DNA from: Hydrangea macrophylla
Taxonomy: Eukaryota > Streptophyta > Magnoliopsida > Cornales > Hydrangeaceae
Assembly: GCA_033977485.1 (NCBI GenBank)
Contig: CM066989.1
Span: 95,809,887 to 95,873,886 of the forward strand
Length of the DNA stretch: 64,000 bases
Reading direction: 5' to 3'
Shown: in pieces, positions 51,692 to 62,702 of the stretch
How positions within the stretch are numbered: position 1 is the first letter of the stretch
How the letters are laid out: each line of letters begins with the position of its first letter
The notes under the pieces: model-generated
Database searches by the model: none
What the model was told of the DNA's origin: nothing
The model's input: the letters and a program-made list of their open reading frames with translations, nothing else
Made by a program: the position numbers and the translations under genes

Positions 51692-54600
51692 ATGACTGAG
51701 CCTACAAGAGAGTTGTCACTGTATTCGCGAATTGATCAGATAGTGAAAATGGTGGGGAATTTTGTGCAAGTTATAAGTGAACGAGACCAGATGAATGTTC
51801 AAGTTCCACCAGTTGAAATTCGTTATATTAATGTGTAGACACCCCATTTTGTCGGCTAACAGATTTAGGAGGCCACAACCATGTCAAACCTCAGTGATTA
51901 GAAAGATCGGATTTTCAGAGATTGCCTCTAACTCTCAAGAAGTCAAAGAACTAGTAGAAATGACCAAAATACCCCTAAAAGCCCAAAAGTCTCTGGATTG
52001 GCCCAGAATCTCATAAATCATTCGATGTCGTTCAAAATAAAAAGAAAAGTATTTTTTAAAAGAGAAATATTTGAAATCGTCAGCCCCCAGAGACCCTTGG
52101 AAGTCCTGGAAAGTCCCCTTTGACTGATTTAACCAAGTTTGACCAGGGTTTGACCAAATCATCTGAATTCACCCAAAAGTTCCGAGATCATCCTAGATCA
52201 TGTGAAAATTCTTAAAATGCATTTTAAACGAAAATCGGACGAAAAACGTCAATCTCTAGAGGCTCCAAGAACTTCCTAGAATTTCTTGGAAGTGCACTGT
52301 TTAATTGATTTGACTGAAAGTTTGACCAAAAGTCATAGTTGCCTTTTTGACGTTGAAATATTTTTTTATCAAATACTAGAGGTCAGTAGCTTTCCAACGG
52401 TATATCGCACATAATTTCGGGACTTAAAACGAATTTGTTATGAATTTTTAAATGTAAAAGATGCGGTTAAATCAGCTTTTATCGTGAATACCGCAAAACT
52501 TTTCAAAGTGACCCAACTTAAAACTTTTTTTTTTTTATGGAAAGTAGACCTCAGTACCTTTCCAACAGTATATCACAATCTCAATTTGGATTTCGTATGA
52601 ATTTTCTGTGAATTTCGGACGAAATAGGGCCGTTTCGCGAATTCCGGGAGTTCCGGGGGCCTAAATGCAAAATTTGGTCAACCGAGGGGTTGACTGCCGC
52701 AGTGGCAGTGGCCGAGTACCGCGGCGTCACTTTGAGTCAGTTTTCAATTTTTTGGTAATTTTTATATAATTTTTGGGTTCTAAATCAAATTTTCAACAAA
52801 CAAAACGACATAGTTTTGATTATTCTAGAATTTTGGACCAATTAGAAACTTTTTAAAACCCAAACTACCTCCCCAAATTGGCCTATAAATGAGACTCATT
52901 TGCTTCCATTTGAGAAAGACTTGGAAGCCATTAGAGAGAGATATAGAGAGTTAGGGAGAAATAGAGAGAGTAATAGAGATTTTCTTCTTTAAAATCCAAT
53001 CCAAATGTGAGTGTCAATTAGTTTTCTCAAAACGTAACTTGTGTTTTCAAGCTTTCAATCCATTTTATTTACATTCTTTGAGTTTCCAATAAGTTAGAGA
53101 GTGATGAACACACCTATATACACATATATGAGAGGTTCAATGCTTGTGGTTCCATCATTAATTGATAAACTATTGATTATATGCTTGTTTTTCTTTCCTA
53201 ATCCCATTACTTTTTGTTTTTTCTTTATCATACTTGCATTCCTTTCTTAACCTCATTTCTATTTTGATTTTTTTACATTCTTGCATAATCTCTTCTCAAC
53301 CTCTATTTCTATTTTAGTTCCTTTTCATTTGCATAATCTATCCCTCATCTCATTTCTATTTTGATTTCTTTGTCATTTGCACTATCTTTCCCTCAATCGC
53401 ATTTCTATTTTGATTTCATCTTCTTCCAAGTTCTTGAGTTTTCAAGTGTTAAGAGGATGTTCTAAGTGGTCACATAGTCATCTCAAGTGTTTAAATTCAT
53501 GCTTTGAACATTTATTTCAAACCCCCATTCAAAAACCCAAATTCTTTTCCAAAAACTAAATGGATTTTCTTAACAGTGATGCAAAACAGTGAATGATCTG
53601 TGTTCAAAGATTTTTCTAGAATTAAATACTTGAGCTAGCTATTGAGGCAAGACTACTTGAAAAATCTTCCTAACACATTTTAGTTTACCCTCATTTACCT
53701 CGTTAATTTAGGATATGTAAAAATGTGTTTTCTGTATTTTAGAAGTTCATATTCATAATTTGCCTATGTTCTCACAGAATGTTTACCTAAATTCTTGCAC
53801 TTATTCTGGACATTTTCATCACTGTACATACATCTTTTATATTATTTTTTTTATAATACTTGGGTATCTTAAGGAACTTTTGGTATATAATGGGCCGTCA
53901 GAAACTCTTCCTTTGATTTATGAAAAATCATACAAAATCAGTCAACAGTGCAGACCCTGTTTCTGAGTCATATGTACATTCTGATTTATCTCTCTTAATC
54001 TGTAATAGCTATTGTAGTTTGGCTTTTTGCATGATTTAATAGACACATTAAGGGTTATCCATGATTTCCCCCACTTTTACTAGAGCTTTGTATGTACTTT
54101 TGGTGGATTTTACAAAATCCGTTCACTGTTCTGGACACTATTTACAGATTCTTTGATTTGACTCTTATGTCTTGAAATGATACTTCATCCACCATTTTTT
54201 CTCATACATATAAAGAACTTCATTCTTCCATGTTTATTAACATTCTATGTTCTCATATATACCATGTATCATCTATCATCTCATGTATCATACTTCCATG
54301 GATTCTTGAGTTTGGTTTCCAAATAAAACAATGTTTTGCAAATACTTAGGAAGTTCTTGAAATGAGTTTGGAAAAGATGTTCCAAGTGGTTAGAATCTTC
54401 ATCCAAGAGCTGAAAATATTATTTCAAAACATCCATTTCAAAACCTCTCTCAAACCCCCACATTTTGATTTCAAGAAATAAAAGTTTGTTTTCTCAAAAT
54501 CTTCAAAACAGTGAGTTGTTAAACTATAAAATGTCATTCTGAGTTCAATACTCAAAATATGATTACAAGGCCACTTGGAAAGTCTTCCTAACTCATTAGA

Positions 54601-57231
54601 GAATAGCCATGATTTTTGGTTTGATATATAAACACTTGGAAGGGGTCCATTTTGACCCAAACATTGCTTCCAGACATTCTGTTTTAACTGTCACAGCAGC
54701 TTAGTTGACTAGCAACATGTTTTTCAGAAAACTTTTCCAAAAAGAGTGGTCCTAACTCATTTTTCCCTTGAACTTCAGTGTCTTAGAGAACTCTCTGTAT
54801 AAAATGGGCTTCCAAATATTTTATTTTCATTTTCTAAGATATTTCTACATTTCAATCGACAGTACGAACTCTGTTTCTGAGTAACCTCTCTTGTTCATAT
54901 GATTTCTTTCAATCTGTAACTTCAATAGTGATTTGACTTTTTTGAGATCTAGACACAATAAGGATGATCTCCATAAAAAATCATGAATTAAACCTAACCT
55001 CACTTTTCTATTTTTATAAAATCACCTCACTGTTTTGTCCACTATTCACAGCAAGCATGTTTTAACTTTTACTCTTTGATTAGATGTTTACATGCATCCC
55101 GAATTAGCTCACCTCTTAGGAAGTAGTTCATGCTACATTTGTACACGTCCTATAACAATATTCTCCATGCATTCATGCATATTTTAGACTTCCAAGTCAC
55201 TTTAGAAAGTCCATGTACACAAACACACTACAACCTTTGCACATTCTAGGATCATACATTGCATTCATGCAAGATTTGGGGTTTTTGTGACTCCTAATCT
55301 AAGAAGATTATAAGGAATGAAATTGATCACACATCTTCATTTCTCAATAATCAACATGCATACATTCTAGCTTGCTAAGCATCTATTTTTTTTTTTTTTT
55401 TGATTTATTTGTTTCAAGAACAATTCATATCCCCCTTTAGATTAGAAAAAATGGATTACTTGATATGTGATTAGATGATTTTTCCTAGGTTTATTTCTGT
55501 GATTTTTCACTCTTGCATTGTGTGATACTTGGCTTAGATCTTATGAATGATACTTTATCTTTTGATCTTCCATTTCAAAATTCTTATGAGATGTAATATA
55601 TTATCATAGTATTAATTATCGAACCAAACATAATATAAGATGATTATTTAGATTCTAATTGAGGTCCGTCGAGAGACAGGGCGAGTTGAGGGTGTTTAAG
55701 TTGTGATAAAGGCTCCTTCCTCTCATGTACCAAAACCCCGAGCCAAGTTCTTTAGTTATGAATGACCGATGCCCTTTATCCACTTGGGTGAGTCAAAATT
55801 AGGTTTCTTGGTTCTTTAAAGTTCAAGTGGCATCTTTGTATATGTTTTCAACAGACCTTTCTTTCTTTTCTTCAAAACAAGGAAAATCAATTCCGAAACC
55901 CTGAGAAAGAATGCGGGTGTGGGCTCCTGAAGGCCGCGTGTCCACACAATGCAACACCGGTACCAAGACCTCAACACATGATTGTAGAACAGCTCCATAA
56001 ACGAAAATTGACCTTGTATTATGGACAAGTCGACATGGATTTGGGCGATCATTGGATGTGGATATAGAAAGACATTTCCGTATGGTGATATGCACTGATG
56101 AGGAAAAAATTCTTTGCGCATCCGATGTGTTGATGGGGGAAGCATTGGATTAGTGGAATAATGTGCTAGAGCAAGAGAAGCCAACTACGTGGGAAGCATT
56201 TAAGGATGAGCTCAATAAGCGTTCTTTCTGCGATTAGCTCATACTCAGAAACTTCAAGAGTTTGCAAGTTTGGTTCAAGGAGACATGATTATGAGTGAGT
56301 ACGTTTCCTATTGTAATGCTTTGTTGCATTTGGGAAATTTACAGTTCTGATCGATGAGGATAAAGCTCGTAAGTTTGAGGAAGGGCTTAGGGAGAATATC
56401 CGTAGCTAGCCGTGTTGACATGTTGCAATACCCGACTGTTTATCTAGTTACGGAAGCCGCCCGGATAGCCGAGAGAAGTGTCGATCGATATCGGCAAGGA
56501 AAACAAGGAAAGAGATCCAATGATAATAAGAGAAAAGGGAAAGGGAATGCTAAGAAGCTATTCACTCAAAGTTCAGGATCGCATGGGTAACCAAGGAGGG
56601 AGTACATTCACCGAAGACTCGAGGCCGTTATGCCCAACATGTAACCTATGACTAAAAGGGACTTGCTACTTATTGAGCACCTGCTACCTTTTCAAGCAAC
56701 TGGGACACATATCCCGAAATTGTCCTTTGAACACAAATATGTCTGCACCGAACACAACCTCAAACACCAAGAGCTATAACCCAGAGATGAGGGGAAAATA
56801 TTTTGAGTGTGGCCAACCGGGACATATAGCAAAGATTTGTCCGAGTAAGAGACAACCGAGAATGAGTACCGGGGCATCGAGTGTGCCAAGCGAATCCAGG
56901 ACAGAACCACAAGTGGATAAAGGGAAAAGAGTTGTGCAACAACAAGGGTGATATTTTCAGCTCAGGGGAATACAGATGATATAGTCGTATAAGGTATTCT
57001 TCCTATTTGTTCATATCCTGCACATATACTTATGGATTTTGGGTCAACGCATTCATTTGTATCCCGTGATTTTGTTAAGCATTTAACTGTTAAGTCCGAA
57101 CCATTAAGATATGACTTGTACGTATCATTACCTACTAGTGAGCCGTTAGTAACTTCTTCGGTATTCAAGTCATGTGAGATCAAGATAGGTGATAAGGTTT
57201 TGAGCATCAATTTGATTCCTTTGACAGTAAA
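51692..57231 (+). pseudogene. Gypsy gag-protease, split by a solo LTR and truncated by another element
   Basis: The gag start is ATG 51692 (MTEPTRELSLYSRIDQIVK). It is cut at 51833 by a 4.1-kb solo LTR and resumes in the same frame at 55952. Stops then appear (for example TAG after HWMWI, near 56065). Later pieces are: capsid end (YLVTEAARIAERSVDRYRQG, about 56430); two zinc knuckles, each missing a cysteine (CYLFKQLGHISRNC has Phe for the second Cys, and YFECGQPGHIAKIC has Tyr for the first); and the protease motif MDFGSTHSFVS (about 57032), where the usual D-S/T-G is DFG. The minus-strand LTR element ends it at 57231. The lineage is probably a Tekay/Del chromovirus, low confidence. Confidence 0.82.
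51834..55946 (+). mobile_element. 4.1-kb solo LTR, probable Tat/Ogre-type
   Basis: It starts TGTAGACACC and ends GGTGTCCACA-like (GCGTGTCCACA), giving a 9-bp inverted terminus with one mismatch. The flanks TAATG (51829-51833) and CAATG (55947-55951) match at 4 of 5. Removing it restores one continuous gag reading frame across the site. The very long LTR starting TGTAGACACC suits Tat/Ogre Gypsy elements. Its interior has no recognisable genes; repeated phrases such as ACAGTG, CTGTTTCTGAGT and TTCATTTCTATTTTGATTT occur. Confidence 0.8.
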
Positions 57232-57859
57232 TGACACGACTAAATAGTTGTGCGCTCTTGTGCAACACCCAAGTGTAGGTGATCGTGCAAGTAATACTGG
57301 ATAAGTCCAGGTCGATCCCACAGGGAAGGAATAGGAAGAATATCTACTAAGTTACAACCTAAAGCAAAAGAAAAGAAAATCAGAATATAAAAGTGGAGGT
57401 TCTACGAATCCTAATTAATGAAATTAAACTAAATAATAAACTAAGCATAAAGAAACATAACTAATTAAACAGATAAACTAAAGGTGCTGGAAACACGTGA
57501 ATCCACATTGATCCTAACCATCTACCATGCAAATTCATTAACGTTCTATGGAGTTCATTCCTTTTCAGCATTCTGTATTTTTCTAAAGATAAAGACTCAG
57601 TAGCCCTTTCATGACCGGGACTACATCATCACATTTGAGTAAAATACATGGAAGACGGTTTAAAACAATGGTAATTACTTGCACTCTAAATGGTGTTAGC
57701 ATTCAAAGTGGTTTTCAAAAGTCATTGAAGAAAATAGCCTTAAGGCTTTAAGTTCTAAAAACTGTTGTGACAAACTGAGCTTATAGGGACAATTTGATGA
57801 CAGATTTCTAAAACAAAAAGTCATGGAATACTTAAAAGAATCATCTCAAGATTCTGCAG

Positions 57860-58460
57860 GTTCAATCGATCGAAGCGCTCTCGATCGATCGAACATCACC
57901 ATCCTTCAATCGATCGAAATGTCTTCGATCGCTTGACTATCCCTAGTTCGATCGATCGAAATATCTTCAATCGATCGAGCCCAAGGTTTCTAAAGGTTGC
58001 ATGGCAGAGGCTGGGAATCAATGTTTCATCACATATTCCCAACGTCTAAACTACGGAAACATAAATAAATTATTGCAGAAATAGTAAAACAAAGCAATCA
58101 TCAACATCTAAACTAATAAACAATCAAAGAACATAGATTGGAAAGAAAAAACCTGTAAATAATCTGAATATAATCTGAATAAACTTGAAACAAACTTGAA
58201 TATTCAATCTACAATGGAAAAGGAGGAAGAAGAAGATTAATCTAACCTAAACTACTCCTAATCTAACCCTAAAACTACCCTAAACTGCTGTTTTTCGCAT
58301 TCTGGAGCGTCCTCCCTTCGTCTGGCGTCAAAACGACGTATATATTGGGTTCCCGCAGAGTTCACGCAACTTTTGGGTGATTAAAAAGTTTGATCGATTG
58401 AGCTTAGTTCGATCGATCGAAGGTTCGATCGATTGAACTCTTCTTCAATCGATTGAACTC
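57860..58460 (-). repeat. Two TCGATCGA array blocks in the minus-strand LTR
   Basis: Block one (57860-57980) has six and block two (58390-58460) has four TCGATCGA-type palindromes. Counterparts in the other LTR are at 63331-63452 and 63861-63931. Confidence 0.9.
58336..58349 (-). promoter_or_regulatory. LTR TATA box next to TCGATCGA array
   Basis: Minus strand CCCAATATATACGT, 40-110 bp downstream of the TCGATCGA cluster at 58390-58460. The second LTR has the same arrangement (63807-63820 and 63861-63931). Confidence 0.55.
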
Positions 58461-58860
58461 TCTGCTTTTGACAGCTCTGCGCACCGATGGGAGAATGGCC
58501 ATAACTTTTCACTCGGACCTCGGATTGACCTCCCGTTTGCGGCCACGCGACCGTAACTCAAAGATCTACATTTTATATCTCTGGTAAAATCTTCCAAATC
58601 TGAAGTCTTCATTGTCAAAATTGGCATTTTCCCAGCTGCTTCTGTTGTTCTATCCACCAGAATCACTTTTCTTTAGCTCCACTTCATTGATTTACATCCT
58701 AATACCTATAAAACAATACAAAAACATATGGTTTAGCATTAACACAATAAAAAGAACATTGTCATTAGAATGCACCTAAATGTAGGGACTTTGGGGATAA
58801 ATGTATGCATAAAAGACCATATAATACGCTATGAACATGCACTTTTCACCTCGAATCACA

Positions 58861-60840
58861 CCCCCCAACTAGCTCGTTGCTAGTCCCTAGCAATGAAGCG
58901 AACTACAACAGTGTTTATTTAACTCTAAAAATTGAAAACAAAATAAAATAAAAATCCTAAATCACTTTCGCAGGAATCGCGATTGCATTTAGCGTATGCA
59001 ACAAGCCTTTAAACCCCTAGGTTCCCCCTAGTGGACGAGTATTGTCTCGTGAGGGTTTGCAGTGAATCTACCCACAAAATTCATATTTAAGGTAATGGTT
59101 CTAGTTTAAATGTTTTCAAGAAATATTCCTCTCATTAAAAATGTGGTTAAGCTCAACAATCTTATGAAACTCTCTAGTATGCCATAGCCATGCAACACAC
59201 ACATTACAGTTAATCTACTATCAAAGTCATTAGAATATTCCATACCTGTTAATCTTCAAGTGTGTGTGTGAATGGACAACCAAAATACAAAACTTTAATT
59301 TCAAAGCTTGCATAACCTAAGATACTATCAAGATGTTCATTTTGACTCAACTCTCACCGGGATTACACTCTCAAGATGAAATCACTCCGAATTAGATGTA
59401 ATAATTGTCACTCATGATATGGAAGCTATAAAGAGTAAAGGTGAATGGAATCTAATGCTTCTCATATCTAAATTGAAAAACGGACATTTTAGTGCATAAA
59501 GTCTCATGAAGGATACTTTTCACTAGAAGAGCGAGATACCGTGGAGAACTCTCTCGTTACCTTAACTTCAAATCCAATTTACTTAAAATCATCAGGACTT
59601 TGAAAAAGAGGTGTTTGATTAAGAAGAAAGAGGTTCGTAATATTCAATTGGGTCAAAGGATGTGATTGGAATGTCTACTATAACTTTTCAAACTTCCCAC
59701 ATCTCCAATCTCTCTCTTCTTCTTTTCTTTTATTTATTTTTTTCACACTCTTCTTTTCATTCCTTTTTTTTTCTTTTGTAACAACCATTGGCATTTTTTT
59801 TCTTTTCTTTTTTTCATGCTTTTCTTTTTTTCTTTCATTTTTTCTTTGCCAACTTTCCCTTATTCACACTAACATACTTCTTGTTAACGCAACACATCCC
59901 AATCACACCTAAATAAAGAACTGATGCTTGAACTCCTAATTTGGAGTTTGGAATAGACTTTAGGATTATGAAGACAAGGCGATTATGATAAGCTCAAGAG
60001 GTGAAGTAAAGGAATAGCATAGAGGTAGGCCAAAGCTGTATTATCCATGTATGGTCAAAAGATGGCCTAAATCATCTTCTAAGTTCATAGGATTATTCAT
60101 TTCAGTAAATTCAAGAGCTCTAGATTTGGTAAATCCTGAACGTTCTCTTCTAGTGATCAGTCAAAATGAAGAAGAAAATGAGACTTTCAACGAATTAATA
60201 CGCTTTTCAAAAAGTAAGAGTAATTTTATAAAACCCTCAAAAACAAAGAATGGCACAAAAGTTCACTTGGGTTCTTAGTCTCCACTACAGTCTTTCAAGA
60301 CACTTAAACTATGCTTACTAATCCATTTTAGCTAAGTACAAGGTTGTCACAACGTGCTCAAAGTATTTGAAGATTAAAAGGCATAAAACATACTATAACT
60401 AAGATAGTAAGCAAACTACCATAGTGTATCACATACTAATAGCATACAGAAAATAACACTACTGCATCATAACTAACTACATTAACTAAGAGAGAAATAC
60501 AAGAACCATGTTATTATATTAAAATAAAAAATAAAAAATTTTTAAATTTTTTTCAATTTTGAATTTACTGAGTCATGTTGCTAAGCAGGTCTATTGACAT
60601 TGAAGCACCACCAAAAAAAATATGAGGCATGCAATGACTCACTCCCCCCAACTAAAACTAAACATTGTCCCCAATGTTCTAAACTAAGCACATGGACATG
60701 TAAAGTAAAGCGAGAGAAGGAAGGATGTTACCTCGAGGCATTAATATCCAAATTTTTTTTTTTCAAGTTACCTGCAAAATCATTAGTAGCAACAAGGAAA
60801 AATAGAGAATATACTACAACCACTCAGTAAATAAATTCAG
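58861..60840 (-). other. Internal non-coding region of the minus-strand LTR element
   Basis: It begins with the PPT (minus strand AGTTGGGGGG) at 58861-58870. No sustained frame is seen. Pyrimidine-rich runs are at 59700-59850. A second copy of the PPT-like CCCCCCAACTA lies at 60644-60654. Confidence 0.8.
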
Positions 60841-62547
60841 TTAATCAAGATTTTTATCATAGATTAACAACTGAAATTTTTGAGGATCTTCCCAATAAAA
60901 TAATTTAACAGTGAGAAGAATGTTGGGATCCTCATAAAAATGCAACTCCCCCCAACTAATGTCAGGCTCAAGGTCAGAGGAGATGATGCAAAACCTATGG
61001 CTTCCAAATTTTTTTGGGACAGTTATAAAAGGAATACCACACTTTTTAGGAATTATATGCAAGAAACGATCTTTGGTGTTGGTATTTCCTATAACAGCCT
61101 TTATTTTAATACTAAAAACAGGGGGAGGCCATGGTTCAATAAAAGGGGCAGGGTCGAAGTGATGTTCTAATGAAGCTTCACCACCCTCCGCTTGTCCTAG
61201 AACAGAATCTATGGAGATATAATCATAGGAATTGAATTTCTGTTCTGTGCACATGGTTTTGGACTGGACTTGGATAAAGCTATCTATTTGGGCCTCAATG
61301 TCATAATCACTCAAGAAGGTCAAGCAGTCTAGAAGATTGCTAGCTTCTTGTTGAATTTTAAGATCATCTAAAGTGGGCCCAATATTTTCCAAGTCTTCTC
61401 TCAAAGAATTTTGAAAGTTAAAATTTTGTGATGAACATGTGCTAGTATCCTTACAATCCTCTTCCACAACACATTCTGTTTGTTCACGAATGGGGTACAT
61501 ATAACATTCAAGCTCAGGACGAGAGCTTTGATTGATAGCAAGGATAGGTGATGGGCAACTTGGTGACACCACCTCTTCGGTCGAAAGAGGTGAGGGTTCA
61601 TGAATATCACAAGAATCTAAATCAGATTTAGATTTTTCAATTATGTCCTCCCTAGGGTCACTTTCAAAGGTAGGGGTAGAGTCAACAGGGGACTCTTCCT
61701 TTCCTAATTGCGTGCAATCACCTAAACTCTCGTTATCTTTTAAAACCTCATTTTCATCCTTGTAACTCTCCTCACTATATATGTCATCTATTGAGGTGCT
61801 CTGGACAAAGAGATTGTGCAGTTTTATCCAGGCAGTGAAGGAGTTGATGTCTGGGGTTGTATGTTGAGGAGAAGATGGTTCTACAACTTCATGCTCAATG
61901 GTTTGGTTTTGGAGTTCTTGTTGGGTTATCACTTTCTCAAATGAGTTGTTAACCTCACAGGGTATGAACCCATCATTGTCCTCTAATTCCATTCCATTGC
62001 TAGTGTCTTGAAATTCAGGTTGTAGCGTTGAAGGACTGGTATAGTCTTCTAAAGGTTGGCTATCAAATGCTTGTTGATATCTAGCTCCTAATTTATCAAT
62101 TGCACTCTCTAGCCTTTTCATTTCAGTAAGCAGCAATTCTAACATACCATTATCCTCAACTTGGTTATTCTCCTCATTATAACTATATGAAGTTTCACCC
62201 CATTGTTGTTGGTAATAGTCCCCTTCCCATTGTGTTTGTGTGCAAGACTCCCCAGAAGGAAAGTCTTGGTGCATTTGGTAATCGTGGGAACTACTACTAT
62301 ATCCTACACTATCATTTTGGTTATATCCCCATTGCGATTGATAGAACTCTCCAGGTGGAGGTTCTTGATACGTTTGATAACATGGGAGACTAACACTATT
62401 ATTTCCCCATTGTGGTGATTGGTAGCACTCAGGTTGATAATGTGCATCATATGTGGGTGCTTGCCAACTCGGGGTATAGTTCACATTACCTAATGTGTAC
62501 CCATTCATGGTATTTGTGTTGTATGGAGGGTAATATGGATAAGACAT
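60841..62547 (-). CDS. Unrecognised 568-aa protein of non-autonomous LTR element
   Basis: An intact ORF sits 125 bp downstream of the PBS on the element's sense strand, the usual gag position. The N-terminal 130 residues are Tyr/Gln/Pro/Trp-rich with repeats like YQSPQWGNN, YQSQWGYNQN and TQTQWEGDYYQQQWG. A short helical segment (LLLTEMKRLESAIDKLGARYQQAFD, 135-160) could be a coiled coil. The middle is very acidic with Ser. The C-terminal 100 residues look folded (VFSIKIKAVIGN, KKCGIPFITVPKKFGSHRF, SWGELHFYEDP, LLIYDKNLD). There is no zinc knuckle, protease or RT motif. It may be a diverged gag-like protein; I do not recognise the family. The long open frame suggests selection or youth. Confidence 0.8.
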   Translation of the reverse strand: MSYPYYPPYNTNTMNGYTLGNVNYTPSWQAPTYDAHYQPECYQSPQWGNNSVSLPCYQTYQEPPPGEFYQSQWGYNQNDSVGYSSSSHDYQMHQDFPSGESCTQTQWEGDYYQQQWGETSYSYNEENNQVEDNGMLELLLTEMKRLESAIDKLGARYQQAFDSQPLEDYTSPSTLQPEFQDTSNGMELEDNDGFIPCEVNNSFEKVITQQELQNQTIEHEVVEPSSPQHTTPDINSFTAWIKLHNLFVQSTSIDDIYSEESYKDENEVLKDNESLGDCTQLGKEESPVDSTPTFESDPREDIIEKSKSDLDSCDIHEPSPLSTEEVVSPSCPSPILAINQSSRPELECYMYPIREQTECVVEEDCKDTSTCSSQNFNFQNSLREDLENIGPTLDDLKIQQEASNLLDCLTFLSDYDIEAQIDSFIQVQSKTMCTEQKFNSYDYISIDSVLGQAEGGEASLEHHFDPAPFIEPWPPPVFSIKIKAVIGNTNTKDRFLHIIPKKCGIPFITVPKKFGSHRFCIISSDLEPDISWGELHFYEDPNILLTVKLFYWEDPQKFQLLIYDKNLD

Positions 62548-62678
62548 GTTTACCCAAAATATTTAAACAAAAGAAAACAATTTTTTTTTTCTTGTGAGAG
62601 AAAAAGTCCAATGATTTTTTTTTTTTAAGTCAAAGAAGAAAAATGGAAAAACTTAGTAAAATCCTAACCTAGTTGCCT

Positions 62679-62696
62679 TCCCCGGCAACGGCGCCA
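62679..62696 (-). other. Primer-binding site complementary to tRNA-Asp
   Basis: On the minus strand TGGCGCCGTTGCCGGGGA starts six bases after the 5' LTR end. It is the exact complement of the plant tRNA-Asp 3' end with CCA, the primer used by the Athila/Tat Gypsy group. Confidence 0.93.
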
Positions 62697-62702
62697 AAAA
62701 CT

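Larger units (their letters stand above)
57232..58860 (-). repeat. 3' LTR of the minus-strand element (1629 bp)
   Basis: TGACACGACTAAATAG at its left end recurs at 62703. It carries TCGATCGA arrays at 57860-57980 and 58390-58460 and, on the minus strand, the TATA-like CCCAATATATACG (58337-58349) just downstream of the second array. Confidence 0.93.

Noticed and set aside
55816..56184. 122-codon minus-strand frame
   Set aside because: Antisense to the Gypsy gag region; no domain.
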